Below are positions 33,076 to 41,321 of a stretch of 64,000 bases of DNA, piece by piece. The position numbers were made by a program, and so were the translations under genes. The number at the start of each line of letters is the position of its first letter. Within the stretch, counting starts at the first letter, position 1. The DNA comes from Micromonospora sp. MA102. GTDB taxonomy: Bacteria; Actinomycetota; Actinomycetes; Mycobacteriales; Micromonosporaceae. The DNA lies in NCBI RefSeq assembly GCF_025460765.1, contig NZ_JAMWEG010000008.1, positions 285,370 through 349,369 of the forward strand, read 5' to 3'. Under the pieces are notes generated by a model. It was given only the letters and a program-made list of their open reading frames with translations. It ran no database searches and was not told the DNA's origin.

Positions 33076-34089
33076 TCAGCAGCGGGTCGGCTGCCCCCCG
33101 GCGCGGAGCTTCTCCAGGGCCGTCAACGCGTCGTCTAGCGACGCCACCTTGAGCAGCGGCAGGTCGGGCTGCGGGTTGCGGACCGCCTCGGCGCAGTTGT
33201 CGGCGGGCACCAGGAAGACCTTCGCGCCGGCCTCCTTGGCGCCGACCAGCTTCTGGGCGATGCCGCCGATCGGGCCGACCCGGCCCTCGTCGTCGATGGT
33301 GCCGGTGCCGGCGATCACCTTCCCGCCGGTCAGGTCGGCCGGCTCCAGCTTGTCGACGATGCCCAGGGCGAACATCAGCCCGGCGCTGGGACCGCCGATG
33401 TCACCGAGGTCGATCTTGAGGGTGAACGGGTGCGGCTGCTGCTGGTCGATCTCGATGCCGATCCGCGGCCGGCCGTCCTGCTCACGGCTCCGGACCGTGG
33501 CCGTGGCCGGCGCACCGGCCCGGGTGTAGCCGATCTTCAGCTCGGTGCCGGCCGGCTTGGCGCGGATCAGCTCGGTGAGCCGTGCCGCGCTGGACACCTG
33601 CTGGCCGTCGACCGAGGTGATCACGTCGTTGGGCTTGAGCACGTCGACCGACGGGCCGCCCGCGGTGACCGTCTTGACCAGCACGCGGATCGGGTAGCCC
33701 AGCTCGCGCAGGGCCGCCGTCTCGGCGCTGGTCTGCGAGTTCTGGAAGTCCTCGGCGTTGCGCTGCTCGACCTCCTCCTGCGACTCCCCCGGCGGGTAGA
33801 CCAGCTCGCGCGGCACCACCGCCTCGTCGGAGGAGAACCAGCCGGCCAGCGCCGAGCGCAGCCGGACCGTCGGCTGCACACCCACCGTGGTCAGCCGGAG
33901 CTGCCCGGCGGAGGTGGACGTCGCCCGGCCGGTGACCTGGATGATCTCCTTGCCGTTCTCACTGCCCAGGGTGTTGACCGTCGGGCCGGGACCGAGCACC
34001 ACGTACGGGATCGGCACGCTCAGCACGCCGACGCTGAGCAGGGCGGTGAGCAGTGCACCGAGGAGTACGGTCACGCCGCGACGTCTCAT
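33076..34089 (-). CDS. PDZ-domain Lon-like serine protease (YlbL type)
   Basis: A 337-residue membrane-anchored protease. A single N-terminal helix (VTVLLGALLTALLSVGVLSV) anchors it outside the cell. A PDZ domain covers about residues 125-215 (VTAGGPSVDVLKPNDVITSV). The C-terminal Lon (S16) domain has the catalytic serine in DIGGPSAGLMFALGIVDKLE near residue 235, and the lysine in GGIAQKLVGAKEAGAKVFLV near 278, forming the Ser-Lys dyad. Relatives are Rv3194c and Bacillus YlbL. It is divergent from the zincin gene and precedes the UPF0182 gene, so the two may work together at the envelope. Confidence 0.92.
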   Translation of the reverse strand: MRRRGVTVLLGALLTALLSVGVLSVPIPYVVLGPGPTVNTLGSENGKEIIQVTGRATSTSAGQLRLTTVGVQPTVRLRSALAGWFSSDEAVVPRELVYPPGESQEEVEQRNAEDFQNSQTSAETAALRELGYPIRVLVKTVTAGGPSVDVLKPNDVITSVDGQQVSSAARLTELIRAKPAGTELKIGYTRAGAPATATVRSREQDGRPRIGIEIDQQQPHPFTLKIDLGDIGGPSAGLMFALGIVDKLEPADLTGGKVIAGTGTIDDEGRVGPIGGIAQKLVGAKEAGAKVFLVPADNCAEAVRNPQPDLPLLKVASLDDALTALEKLRAGGQPTRC

Positions 34090-34204
34090 GCGCCAGAGCG
34101 TACCGATCCGGCCCGGAACGTCCGGCGCGGTGACGGCAGGACTTCGCCCTCAGCGCAACGCCGACGCGCGCGACCTGCGGCGCGGCCCGCGTACCGTAGA
34201 CGTC

Positions 34205-35476
34205 GTGCCTGATATTCCGTTCGGCTTCGCGCTCCCGGGTGGGCAACCACCAGACCCCAACGATCCCGCGCAGATGCAGCAGTTCATGTCGCAGTTGCAG
34301 CACCTGCTCTCCGCGCCGGGCAGCGGACCGGTCAACTGGGACCTCGCCCGGCAGGTCGCCGCGAGTCAGCTCGCCGCCGCCGGCGACCCGGCGGTCTCGC
34401 CGTTCGAACGCAACACGGTGGAGGAGGCGCTGCGCATCGCCGACCTCTGGCTGGAGCCGGCCACCTCGTGGCCCACCGGCATCCGCACCTCGGTCGCCTG
34501 GAACCGCAACGAGTGGATCTACAAGACCCTCGACGTGTGGCGCAAGCTCTGCGACCCGGTCGCCAGCCGCATGGTCGGCGCGATGGGCGACCTGGTGCCG
34601 CCGGAGGCCCGGGCCCAGCTCGGCCCGATGCAGTCGATGGTCGCCACGCTGGGCGGCGCGCTGTTCGGCGGCCAGCTCGGCCAGGCGCTCGGCTCGCTCG
34701 CCGCCGAGGTGCTCTCCGCCGGCGACATCGGCCTGCCGCTCGGCCCCGCCGGCACCGCCGCGCTCATCCCGGCCAACATCCGCGCGTACGGCGAGGGCCT
34801 GGAGCTGCCCGAGGACGAGGTCCGCCTCTACGTGGCCCTGCGCGAGGCCGCCCACCAGCGGCTCTTCCAGCACGTCCCGTGGCTGCGCGGGCACGTGCTC
34901 GCCGCCGTCGAGAACTACGCCGCGGGCATCCGGGTCAACCGGGAGGCGATCGAGGAGGCGATGGGCCGGGTCGACCCGACCGACCCGGAGTCGATGCAGG
35001 CCATCGCCCTGGAGGGCATCTTCACGCCCGAGGACACACCGGCGCAGAAGGCGTCGCTGGCCCGGCTGGAGACCGTGCTCGCCCTGGTCGAGGGCTGGGT
35101 GTGCCACGTGGTGGACAGCGCCGCGGGCGACCGGCTGCCGAACGTCGTCCGCCTCGGCGAGGCGTTCCGCCGCCGCCGGGCCGCCGGTGGCCCCGCCGAG
35201 CAGACCTTCGCCGCCCTGGTCGGCCTGGAGCTGCGGCCGCGCCGGCTGCGCGAGGCGACGGTGCTCTGGTCGGCGCTCACCGAGCACCGCGGCATCGCCG
35301 GCCGGGACGCGATCTGGGGCCACCCCGACCTGCTCCCGTCGGACGAGGACTTCGCCAACCCGGAGGCGTTCGCCGCGACCACCAGCGACCTGGACGAGGA
35401 GCTGGCGAACTTCGACTTCACCGCGCCCGGCGCGCCGGAGGAGCAGGCCCGGGGCGAGGACGACGACAAGTCCTGA
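34205..35476 (+). CDS. DUF2342-type zincin-like protein
   Basis: A 423-residue protein from the GTG at 34205 (PDIPFGFALPGGQPPDPNDP). Family landmarks are NEWIYKTLDVWRKLCDPVAS, the glycine-rich LGGALFGGQLGQALGSLAAE, and YVALREAAHQRLFQHVPWLR, the putative zinc-binding region of this group, with ENYAAGIRVN and ALEGIFTPEDTPAQKASLAR downstream. The family is annotated as zinc-dependent metalloprotease or F420-biosynthesis-associated; biochemical evidence is thin and the classical HExxH is not present in order. It is divergent from the PDZ protease, as in Rv3194c-Rv3195 (recall). Confidence 0.83.
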   Translation: MPDIPFGFALPGGQPPDPNDPAQMQQFMSQLQHLLSAPGSGPVNWDLARQVAASQLAAAGDPAVSPFERNTVEEALRIADLWLEPATSWPTGIRTSVAWNRNEWIYKTLDVWRKLCDPVASRMVGAMGDLVPPEARAQLGPMQSMVATLGGALFGGQLGQALGSLAAEVLSAGDIGLPLGPAGTAALIPANIRAYGEGLELPEDEVRLYVALREAAHQRLFQHVPWLRGHVLAAVENYAAGIRVNREAIEEAMGRVDPTDPESMQAIALEGIFTPEDTPAQKASLARLETVLALVEGWVCHVVDSAAGDRLPNVVRLGEAFRRRRAAGGPAEQTFAALVGLELRPRRLREATVLWSALTEHRGIAGRDAIWGHPDLLPSDEDFANPEAFAATTSDLDEELANFDFTAPGAPEEQARGEDDDKS

Positions 35477-35490
35477 CGCCGCACGTCCGC

Positions 35491-35522
35491 CGGGGCCCGC
35501 ACGAGCACTCGTGCGGGCCCCG
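35491..35522. terminator. Bidirectional hairpin terminator
   Basis: Perfect 15-bp stem CGGGGCCCGCACGAG / CTCGTGCGGGCCCCG between the convergent zincin and hypothetical genes. Confidence 0.75.
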
Positions 35523-35588
35523 GTGCGTCCGCCCAGCCCGCACCCGCTCTGCCGCCCCCGGCGCACCGGCCACCACCCGCCGCGCGGG

Positions 35589-36191
35589 TCAGGCGGGCCG
35601 GCCGGAGAGCAGTGCCCGGGTCGCCTCCCAGCCCTCGAAGGCCGGGTCGAGGGTGGCCAGGTCGGCCGGGCCGCGCAGCCGCCGCCAGCCGGCGGTGACC
35701 GCGACGTCTCCCGGGCGCGGGGCGGCCGCACGCACCTCGGCGGGCGCGGCGGTGTCCAGGTCGAGCGCCGGCAACCAGTCGGGCACGGGCAGCCGGACCG
35801 CCACCCCGAGCAGCCCGATGCCGCTCCCCTCGACCGGTGCGACCGCGACCGGCCGGCTGGACAGCGGCCGGAGCAGCTTGCCCAGGGTGAGCCCCGGCAC
35901 GTCGGGCGCGTCGGCGACCACCACGGCCGCCTGGTCGTACCCGGTCAGCGTGGCGAACACCGCCCCGGCGGTGGGCTCCGGCACCTCGTACACGGCCGTG
36001 CCGGGCCAGACCACCGCGTCGGCCAACCAGCGGTCCTCCGGCGTCACCGCCACAGCGGTTTCCACCTCGTTCAGCGTGGCCAGCAGGTCCACCACGTCCT
36101 CGGCGAGCGCGCTCCGCCACCGGGCTGGATCGATCCCCGGCGGCGTCCAGCGGACCGGGCCGAGCAGCGCCACCACCACACGTCGAGCCAC
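35589..36191 (-). CDS. Hypothetical protein, possible GT-A/nucleotidyltransferase-like fold
   Basis: A 200-residue protein beginning MARRVVVALLGPVRWTPPGI. Hydrophobic strand and helix alternation with DVVDLLATLNEVETAVAVTP, AAVVVADAPDVPGLTLGKLL and VAVAPVEGSGIGLLGVAVRL recalls CofC-like or DUF2064 GT-A nucleotidyltransferases (the ADAPDVP and VAPVEGSG segments), but the match is weak. It sits where mycobacteria have Rv3196. No firm function. Confidence 0.62.
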   Translation of the reverse strand: MARRVVVALLGPVRWTPPGIDPARWRSALAEDVVDLLATLNEVETAVAVTPEDRWLADAVVWPGTAVYEVPEPTAGAVFATLTGYDQAAVVVADAPDVPGLTLGKLLRPLSSRPVAVAPVEGSGIGLLGVAVRLPVPDWLPALDLDTAAPAEVRAAAPRPGDVAVTAGWRRLRGPADLATLDPAFEGWEATRALLSGRPA

Positions 36192-36262
36192 CCGACGACC
36201 CTAACCCGCCGCCCGCCCCCACCCGGTCGCACCGGACCGCCGGTCCGCGCCACTGTCGCTGG

Positions 36263-36321
36263 TCGATCATGAGGTTGGCCCGGGCAAAGAGGGCGAATCG
36301 CACCGCCAACCTCATGATCGA
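36263..36321. repeat. Palindromic intergenic repeat, copy A
   Basis: Perfect 17-bp arms TCGATCATGAGGTTGGC (36263-36279) and GCCAACCTCATGATCGA (36305-36321) around a 25-nt loop containing GAGGGCGAAT. A related element lies at 47353-47413. Confidence 0.75.
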
Positions 36322-36356
36322 CAGGGCTGGGGGCGGCCCGGAGGGCCGGGGGGCGG

Positions 36357-36887
36357 TCAGTCGGTCAGGGGGACGCCGGAGGTGGCGGCCACGCCCTCCA
36401 GGTAGCCGCGGGCCCGTTCGCTCTTCGGGTAGCGGGCGACCAGGGTCCAGAACTCGGCGTTGTGGCTGGGCACGATGAGGTGGGCCAGCTCGTGCAGCAG
36501 CACGTAGTCGATCACCCACTCGGGCATGTCCTGGATGCGGTGGGAGATCCGGATGGTGCGGTCGGCGGGGGTGCAGGAACCCCAGCGGCCGTTCTGGTTG
36601 GTCACCCAGCGGACGCTGGCCGGGGCGGCGGCCCGGGCGTGCTCGGGCAGGTAGAGGTTGATCAGTCGGGCGGCCCGGGCCAGCAGCTCGGCGTCGGAGC
36701 GGGCGAGCCGGCCCTCGCGGGCGGCGAGCCGGGCCAGCATCCGGTCGACCCACTCGCTCTCCTCGGCACGGGAGAACTGGTCCGGGATGAGAACGACGAC
36801 GCGCTCACCGTCGCGGTACGCGGACACCGTGCGTCGCCGGCGCTGGCTGCGCCGTACTTCGACGACGGGCTTCCGCGTCCCGGCCAT
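36357..36887 (-). CDS. YgjP/WLM-type zinc metallopeptidase (M48-like)
   Basis: A 176-residue soluble peptidase from the ATG at 36887. The zinc site is LLHELAHLIVPSHNAEFWTL (HELAH with a third histidine downstream), preceded by the family NQNGRWGSCTPADRTIRISH motif. The N-terminus PVVEVRRSQRRRRTVSAYRD is typical of the YgjP-like group. The substrate is unknown. It lies on the opposite strand to the DUF5679 gene. Confidence 0.88.
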   Translation of the reverse strand: MAGTRKPVVEVRRSQRRRRTVSAYRDGERVVVLIPDQFSRAEESEWVDRMLARLAAREGRLARSDAELLARAARLINLYLPEHARAAAPASVRWVTNQNGRWGSCTPADRTIRISHRIQDMPEWVIDYVLLHELAHLIVPSHNAEFWTLVARYPKSERARGYLEGVAATSGVPLTD

Positions 36888-37365
36888 CACTGGTCCGCGC
36901 AGCCTCGGATGACTGTCACGAGGGAAAGCTAATGCGTACTGACCAGGGGTCCGCAAGAGTCAACACGACGACACGCGCCCGGAAAATGGCGGTTGGTCGT
37001 CAGGAGTCCTGAAAAATTTCTTTGCGGCGGCAGTTGACCATCACCTGCGGGCCCCTGTCAACGTTAGGTGATCTACGGACGAGCTGTCGCGGTGGGGCCG
37101 CCCCGAAGGGGGATCTGTGGGCATTCACCCGGCGTGTCCCCGCGAAACTGACTTATCCGACGTAACGCGGCATGCACACTCTCGACGTCAACTTGCTCAC
37201 AGAGTCGACGCACAGCTGACATGGAACCGCCCATACCTGGGTAGGGTCCGCCAACCAGCGGTCACGTGCGTGATCGTGGAGAACCCCCCGGCGCCGGCGC
37301 CACCCGTGGCCCGCCGCAGGGAAACCCGCCGGAGGCGTCCGGTGGACGAGACGAGGAGGGCTACC
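36888..37365. other. Non-coding region between peptidase and DUF5679 genes
   Basis: About 480 bp with no supported gene and a lower GC content than its neighbours near 36980-37080. An inverted pair ATCACCT / AGGTGAT flanks 26 bases within 37041-37075. A TAGGGT at 37242 could be a -10 for the DUF5679 gene, but no well-spaced -35 is seen. No structured RNA is evident. Confidence 0.4.
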
Positions 37366-37533
37366 GTGGCCGACCAGGCCCAGACCTACAACGGTTACTG
37401 CGTGAAGTGCAAGGAGAAGCGGGACTTCGAGGGCCGCGTGGAGGTCTCGAAGACCGGCATGAACATGGCCAAGGGCAAGTGCCCGGTGTGCGGCACAACA
37501 GTGAACCGCATCCTCGGCAAGGCCAAGGTCTGA
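37366..37533 (+). CDS. DUF5679 zinc-ribbon protein
   Basis: A 55-residue protein from the GTG at 37366, seven bases after GAGGAGGG. Two CxxC knuckles, YCVKCKEKRDF and GKCPVCGTTVNRIL, form a zinc ribbon, and the tail GKAKV is basic. This is the actinobacterial DUF5679 pattern. A nucleic-acid or protein-binding role is likely; nothing more specific can be said. A strong hairpin terminator follows. Confidence 0.88.
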   Translation: MADQAQTYNGYCVKCKEKRDFEGRVEVSKTGMNMAKGKCPVCGTTVNRILGKAKV

Positions 37534-37547
37534 CCCGTCCGGGTCGC

Positions 37548-37581
37548 ACGGGGGAGGGGTGCGTCGCCACCCCTCCCCCGT
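37548..37581 (+). terminator. Hairpin terminator after the DUF5679 gene
   Basis: Perfect 14-bp stem ACGGGGGAGGGGTG / CACCCCTCCCCCGT with a six-base loop, 14 bp past the stop. Confidence 0.75.
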
Positions 37582-37610
37582 CGTGTAGCCGACACCGGCC
37601 ACCGGCCGGC

Positions 37611-37672
37611 TGTGGACAACCCGGGTTTTCCTGTGGACAACGCTGGCCACGGCCCGGCGCACCTGTGGACAA
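37611..37672. promoter_or_regulatory. Three tandem DnaA-box matches
   Basis: TGTGGACAA occurs at 37611-37619, 37632-37640 and 37664-37672, all in one orientation; the complement TTGTCCACA is the high-GC actinobacterial DnaA box. Starts are 21 and 32 bp apart, about two and three helical turns. They lie in the upstream region of the ThiF-like gene. Confidence 0.6.
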
Positions 37673-37711
37673 CGATCGACGGAGAGCGCGGACACGGTCA
37701 CGATTCGTGGT

Positions 37712-38824
37712 GTGACCGAACCCGTGCCCCTCGCCCGTCCGACGCTGCTGCCCGGCCTCACCCGGCTGTGGCGGGACCGGCACACCCTCCAGCTCGGCCT
37801 GGAACCCGGCCCGGCCGTGCTGCTGGAGCTGACCAGCCCGGGCACCGCCCGGCTGCTGGACCTGCTCGACGGCACCCGGAGCGAGCGCGCCGTGCTCGCG
37901 GCCGCCACCGCCGCGCGGGTCCCACCGGCCGAGGCCCGGCTCCTGCTCGACACGCTCCGGGCCGCCGCTCTCGTCGTACCCGCGCAGAACCTGCTCCCCC
38001 GCGACCTCACCGGGCCGGCCCGGGCCCGGCTCACCGGGGAGGCCGACGCCCTGGCCCTGGCCGCGCCCGCGCTGCCCGGCACGCCGGCCCGGCTGCTGCG
38101 CCGCCGCCGGGCGGCTCGCGTGCTGGTCACCGGGGCCGGGCGGCTGGGTGCGGCCATCGCGGTCGCGCTGGCGCAGGCCGGGGTCGGGCACGTCGTACCC
38201 GACCTGGCCGGCCCGGTCCGTCCCGGTGACCTCGTGGGCACCGGGCTGACCGGCGCGGAGCTGGGCCGTCCGCTGGCGCCGGCGGTACGCGTGGCGCTGG
38301 CCCGGTGCGCGCCGGGCACCGCGACCACGGCGCTGCGGCCGGGTCGGGCCGACCTGGTGGTCCAGCTCGGCGTCGACCGCCCGGCGGCCCTGCTCGCCAC
38401 CGGCTACGCGCGCCGCCGCCAGCCTCACCTCCTGGTCGACCTGCGCGGGGGCGTGCCGGTGATCGGGCCGCTGGTCCGCCCGCCGGTGGGCCCCTGCCTG
38501 CGCTGCCTCGACCTGCACCGGACCGACCGCGACCCGGACTGGCCGGCCCTCGCCGCCCAGCTCGCGGCCGGTGACGGCGACCCGGCCTGCGCGACCACCA
38601 CCCGGCTGGCCGCGGCGGCCTACGCGACGGCCGAGGCGTTGACCCACCTCGACGGCGGCACCCCGGAAACGCTCGGCTGCGCGGTCGAAATCGGGCAGGT
38701 CGGCCGCTTCCGGCATCGCCGGTGGCCGCCGCACCCCTCCTGCGGGTGCTCCGGGCGTCGCCCGATCCGGTCTGCCGCACCCGCTCCCGGCCGCACAGCA
38801 GCAGCGGGCCCGCCGAGTCGGTAA
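37712..38824 (+). CDS. ThiF/cyclodehydratase-like protein
   Basis: A 370-residue protein from GTG 37712. Residues 20-110 look like the leader-binding winged region of TOMM cyclodehydratase C-proteins (LTRLWRDRHTLQLGLEPGPA, LLDLLDGTRSERAVLAAATA). Residues 130-330 form a ThiF/E1-like Rossmann domain (RVLVTGAGRLGAAIAVALAQ) with PPVGPCLRCLDLHRTDRDPD, the usual Cys pair region. The adenylation signature is degenerate. No precursor peptide, YcaO or dehydrogenase is adjacent, so it is an orphan and may have another role. The C-terminus has CGC near residue 345. It ends 10 bp before the ABC1 kinase gene. Confidence 0.75.
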   Translation: MTEPVPLARPTLLPGLTRLWRDRHTLQLGLEPGPAVLLELTSPGTARLLDLLDGTRSERAVLAAATAARVPPAEARLLLDTLRAAALVVPAQNLLPRDLTGPARARLTGEADALALAAPALPGTPARLLRRRRAARVLVTGAGRLGAAIAVALAQAGVGHVVPDLAGPVRPGDLVGTGLTGAELGRPLAPAVRVALARCAPGTATTALRPGRADLVVQLGVDRPAALLATGYARRRQPHLLVDLRGGVPVIGPLVRPPVGPCLRCLDLHRTDRDPDWPALAAQLAAGDGDPACATTTRLAAAAYATAEALTHLDGGTPETLGCAVEIGQVGRFRHRRWPPHPSCGCSGRRPIRSAAPAPGRTAAAGPPSR

Positions 38825-38834
38825 CAATGACCGG

Positions 38835-40181
38835 GTGACCGACATCCCGCGCCGGGCCGTGTCCCGGACCGCCAAGCTCGCCGCTCTGCCGCTCGGTTTC
38901 GCCGGTCGGACCGTCCTCGGCATGGGCAAGCGGGTCACCGGGCTCGCGTCCGACGTCATCTCCGCCGAGATCCAGCAGCGCACCGCCGAGCAGCTGTTCA
39001 GCGTGCTCGGGCAGCTCAAGGGCGGGGCCATGAAGTTCGGGCAGGCCCTGTCGGTCTTCGAGGCGGCGCTGCCGGACGAGATCGCGGCACCCTACCGGCA
39101 GGCGCTCACCAAGCTCCAGGAGGCCGCTCCGCCGCTGCCCGCGGCGACCGTGCACAAGGTGCTCGCCGAGCAGCTCGGGCCGGACTGGCGGGACCGGTTC
39201 GTGGAGTTCAACGACACCCCGGCCGCCGCCGCCAGCATCGGCCAGGTGCACCGCGCGGTCTGGCGCGACCCGGGCTACGGGCCGAACGGCGGCCCGCGCC
39301 ACCGGGACGTGGCCGTGAAGATCCAGTACCCGGGCGCCGGGGACGCGCTGCTCGCCGACCTGAAGCAGCTCTCCCGGCTGGGCGGCATGTTCCGCGCGAT
39401 CCAGCCCGGGCTGGACGTCAAGCCGCTCCTGGCCGAGCTGCGTGAGCGGATCACCGAGGAGCTGGACTACGAGTTGGAGGCCGAGTCGCAGCGCGCCTTC
39501 GCGGCCGCGTACGCCGGCGACCCGGACATCTACATCCCCGAGGTGCTCGACGCCGCGCCCCGGGTGCTGATCACCGAATGGGTCGAGGGCACCCCGCTGT
39601 CGCAGATCATCCGCGAGGGCACCGAGGAGCAGCGCGACGAGGCCGGGCGGCTCATGGCCGAGCTGCACCTCTCCGCGCCGATGCGGGCCGGGCTGCTGCA
39701 CGCCGACCCGCATCCGGGCAACTTCCGGCTGCTCCCCGACGGCCGCCTCGGTGTGATCGACTTCGGTGCGGTGGCCCGGATGCCGGAGGGGACCCCCGAG
39801 CCGATCGGCCGGATCGCCGCGCTGGCGCTGCGCGACGACGCCGACGCGGTGGTCGCCGGGCTGCGCGACGAGGGTTTCGTCAGCCCCACCGAGCCGATCG
39901 ACGCCCAGGGGGTGCTGGAGTTCCTCCGGCCGATGCTGGAGCCGATCGCCTCCGACGAGTTCCGGTTCACCCGGGCCTGGCTGCGCGCTCAGGCGGCCCG
40001 GCTGGCCAGCCCGCGCTCCCCCACCTACCAGCTCAGCCGGCAGCTCAACCTGCCGCCGTCGTACCTGATGATCCACCGGGTGACGCTGGGCTCGATCGGG
40101 GTGCTCTGCCAGCTGGAGGCGAAGGCGCCCTACCGGGCGATCCTGGAGCGCTGGCTGCCCGGCTTCGCCCCGGTGAGCTGA
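38835..40181 (+). CDS. ABC1/UbiB-family atypical kinase
   Basis: A 448-residue ADCK-like protein from GTG 38835. The family-specific KxGQ motif reads GGAMKFGQALSVFEAALPDE, followed by PAAAASIGQVHRAVWRDPGY (the alanine-rich loop), VAVKIQYPG (ATP lysine), ELDYELEAESQRAF, VLITEWVEGTPLSQI, LLHADPHPGNFRLLPDGRLG (catalytic Asp) and VIDFGAVARMP (metal Asp). Related proteins act on quinone or lipid metabolism. It is the orthologue by position of Rv3197, next to whiB7. A 17-bp terminator hairpin follows. Confidence 0.92.
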   Translation: MTDIPRRAVSRTAKLAALPLGFAGRTVLGMGKRVTGLASDVISAEIQQRTAEQLFSVLGQLKGGAMKFGQALSVFEAALPDEIAAPYRQALTKLQEAAPPLPAATVHKVLAEQLGPDWRDRFVEFNDTPAAAASIGQVHRAVWRDPGYGPNGGPRHRDVAVKIQYPGAGDALLADLKQLSRLGGMFRAIQPGLDVKPLLAELRERITEELDYELEAESQRAFAAAYAGDPDIYIPEVLDAAPRVLITEWVEGTPLSQIIREGTEEQRDEAGRLMAELHLSAPMRAGLLHADPHPGNFRLLPDGRLGVIDFGAVARMPEGTPEPIGRIAALALRDDADAVVAGLRDEGFVSPTEPIDAQGVLEFLRPMLEPIASDEFRFTRAWLRAQAARLASPRSPTYQLSRQLNLPPSYLMIHRVTLGSIGVLCQLEAKAPYRAILERWLPGFAPVS

Positions 40182-40193
40182 CCGACGCGCACG

Positions 40194-40231
40194 CCGAAGG
40201 GGCGGTGACCATCCGGTCACCGCCCCTTCGG
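40194..40231. terminator. Bidirectional hairpin terminator
   Basis: Perfect 17-bp stem, CCGAAGGGGCGGTGACC (40194-40210) with 40215-40231, loop ATCC, between the ABC1 kinase and the small minus-strand ORF. Confidence 0.8.
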
Positions 40232-40243
40232 TGGTGTAGGGAT

Positions 40244-40390
40244 CTAGAGAGCGCCCAGGTCGCGGGCCGACTGGCTGCGGCCACGCATGGCGACGGTACG
40301 GGCGGAACGGGTTGCCTCAGTGCTCGTGGTGGTGCCGGCCTGAGGCCGGCGCATTCGAGCCCGGGACAACGCTTCGTGGAGTAGTTGCAT
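40244..40390 (-). CDS. Small basic hypothetical protein
   Basis: A 48-residue arginine-rich peptide from ATG 40390 (MQLLHEALSRARMRRPQAGT), or up to 68 residues from 40450. It reads as an amphipathic basic helix followed by a Ser/Thr/Arg tail, like small actinobacterial proteins that follow whiB7, but the ribosome site is weak. It is downstream of whiB7 on the same strand. Confidence 0.5.
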   Translation of the reverse strand: MQLLHEALSRARMRRPQAGTTTSTEATRSARTVAMRGRSQSARDLGAL

Positions 40391-40476
40391 CTCGGTTCCA
40401 TTCGGCAGGTGCAGCATCGATTTCGGCTTTCTCGTGGCCGGTGGGTTCACCGGCGGGGACGTTGGAACGGGGTGTG

Positions 40477-40842
40477 TCAGGCTGCCAGCCGGACGGAGTT
40501 CCGCGACTCGGACAGCCCACTGGCCGCCAGTCGCGCCTCCGCCTCGACCCGGAGCTGGGCGTCACGGGCGAGGTCCTCCTTGCGCGGACGGCCACGGGGC
40601 CGCTTGCGCGGGACGACCGCGCCACGCTCGAAGATCTCGCCGCCCCAGACGCCCCACGGCTCGGACCGCTCCACCGCGCCGGCGAGGCACTCGACGCGCA
40701 GCGGGCAGTCCCCGCAGAGCGACTTGGCCAGCTCGAGCTCGGCAGGCGAGTCGGAGAACCACAGGTCGGGGTCGAACTTCCGGCAGGGCAGGTTCGCCTC
40801 CACCTCGACGCTCACGTCGAGTGGGGCCAACGCCAGACTCAT
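40477..40842 (-). CDS. whiB7: WhiB7 antibiotic-response regulator
   Basis: A 121-residue Wbl protein. Cluster ligands are C in ANLPCRKFDPDLWFSD, then CGDCPLRVEC, followed by EPWGVWGGEIFERG and the AT-hook RKRPRGRPRKED that is diagnostic of WhiB7. It activates intrinsic resistance genes with the principal sigma factor by binding AT-rich DNA next to -35 elements. Position next to the ABC1 kinase and uvrD2 matches Rv3197A. GAGAGAGG precedes the ATG. Upstream lie a leader ORF and a strong terminator, suggesting control by transcription attenuation. Confidence 0.95.
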   Translation of the reverse strand: MSLALAPLDVSVEVEANLPCRKFDPDLWFSDSPAELELAKSLCGDCPLRVECLAGAVERSEPWGVWGGEIFERGAVVPRKRPRGRPRKEDLARDAQLRVEAEARLAASGLSESRNSVRLAA

Positions 40843-40907
40843 CCTCCGGTCACCTCTCTCTCACTTCGATCTCGTGGATCGCATTTCTGACGGCACTACG
40901 GCGGTGC

Positions 40908-40953
40908 AAAAAAAACTGAGGCCGCGGATCCCGGTAGCGGGTTCCGCGGCCTC
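40908..40953 (-). terminator. Intrinsic terminator in the whiB7 leader (attenuator)
   Basis: In the minus-strand transcript GAGGCCGCGGAACCCG and CGGGATCCGCGGCCTC form a 16-bp stem with one A-A mismatch and a CTAC loop, followed by AG and eight U residues (40915-40908). It lies 66 bp before the whiB7 start and 24 bp after the leader-ORF stop. A T8 tract is exceptional in this GC-rich sequence. Confidence 0.88.
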
Positions 40954-40977
40954 GAGGTGAGCCGGTGGTCTGGTGGA

Positions 40978-41232
40978 TCAGACCGGTCTACCTCGAGGTG
41001 GAACGCCGCGGACATCCGTGCGCTTCTTGGCGCCATCGATGCCCATGCCCGTGAAGCCACTGGTCCCCTCGATCCCCGCCAGCGGCGCCACGGTCCGGTT
41101 CAGCTCGGCCTGAACCTGGGCCTGGTGCACCTGCGGAGTCGACGGTCGAGCGGCAAGGGCCACCCGGACGGACGACAGCGGAGCGCAGGCAGCTGGCATC
41201 GCCGCCGGACGCTCATAGGTGAAGATCTCCAC
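40978..41232 (-). CDS. Leader ORF upstream of whiB7
   Basis: An 84-residue ORF starting MEIFTYERPAAMPAACAPLS from the GTG at 41232, with AGGGAGGTGG ending about five bases upstream. The stop lies 24 bases before the attenuator stem. The peptide has no recognised domain; it is proline- and arginine-containing (tail VRGVPPRGRPV). whiB7 leaders in other actinobacteria carry uORFs that sense slowed translation; the assignment here is by position and signals. Ribosome stalling could favour an alternative fold and read-through into whiB7. It could instead be a non-functional open frame. Confidence 0.6.
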   Translation of the reverse strand: MEIFTYERPAAMPAACAPLSSVRVALAARPSTPQVHQAQVQAELNRTVAPLAGIEGTSGFTGMGIDGAKKRTDVRGVPPRGRPV

Positions 41233-41321
41233 GGTTGCCACCTCCCTGTCTTTCCTCGTGCCGACCTTGGACTCATCCCCCGTGAGCAGCCAGAATGGCG
41301 CCGCTCGCGAGGTGTGTCCTG

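Noticed and set aside
37041..37247. Riboswitch or promoter in the gap before the DUF5679 gene.
   Set aside because: Only a short inverted pair and a -10-like hexamer were found; no consistent structure or -35 spacing.
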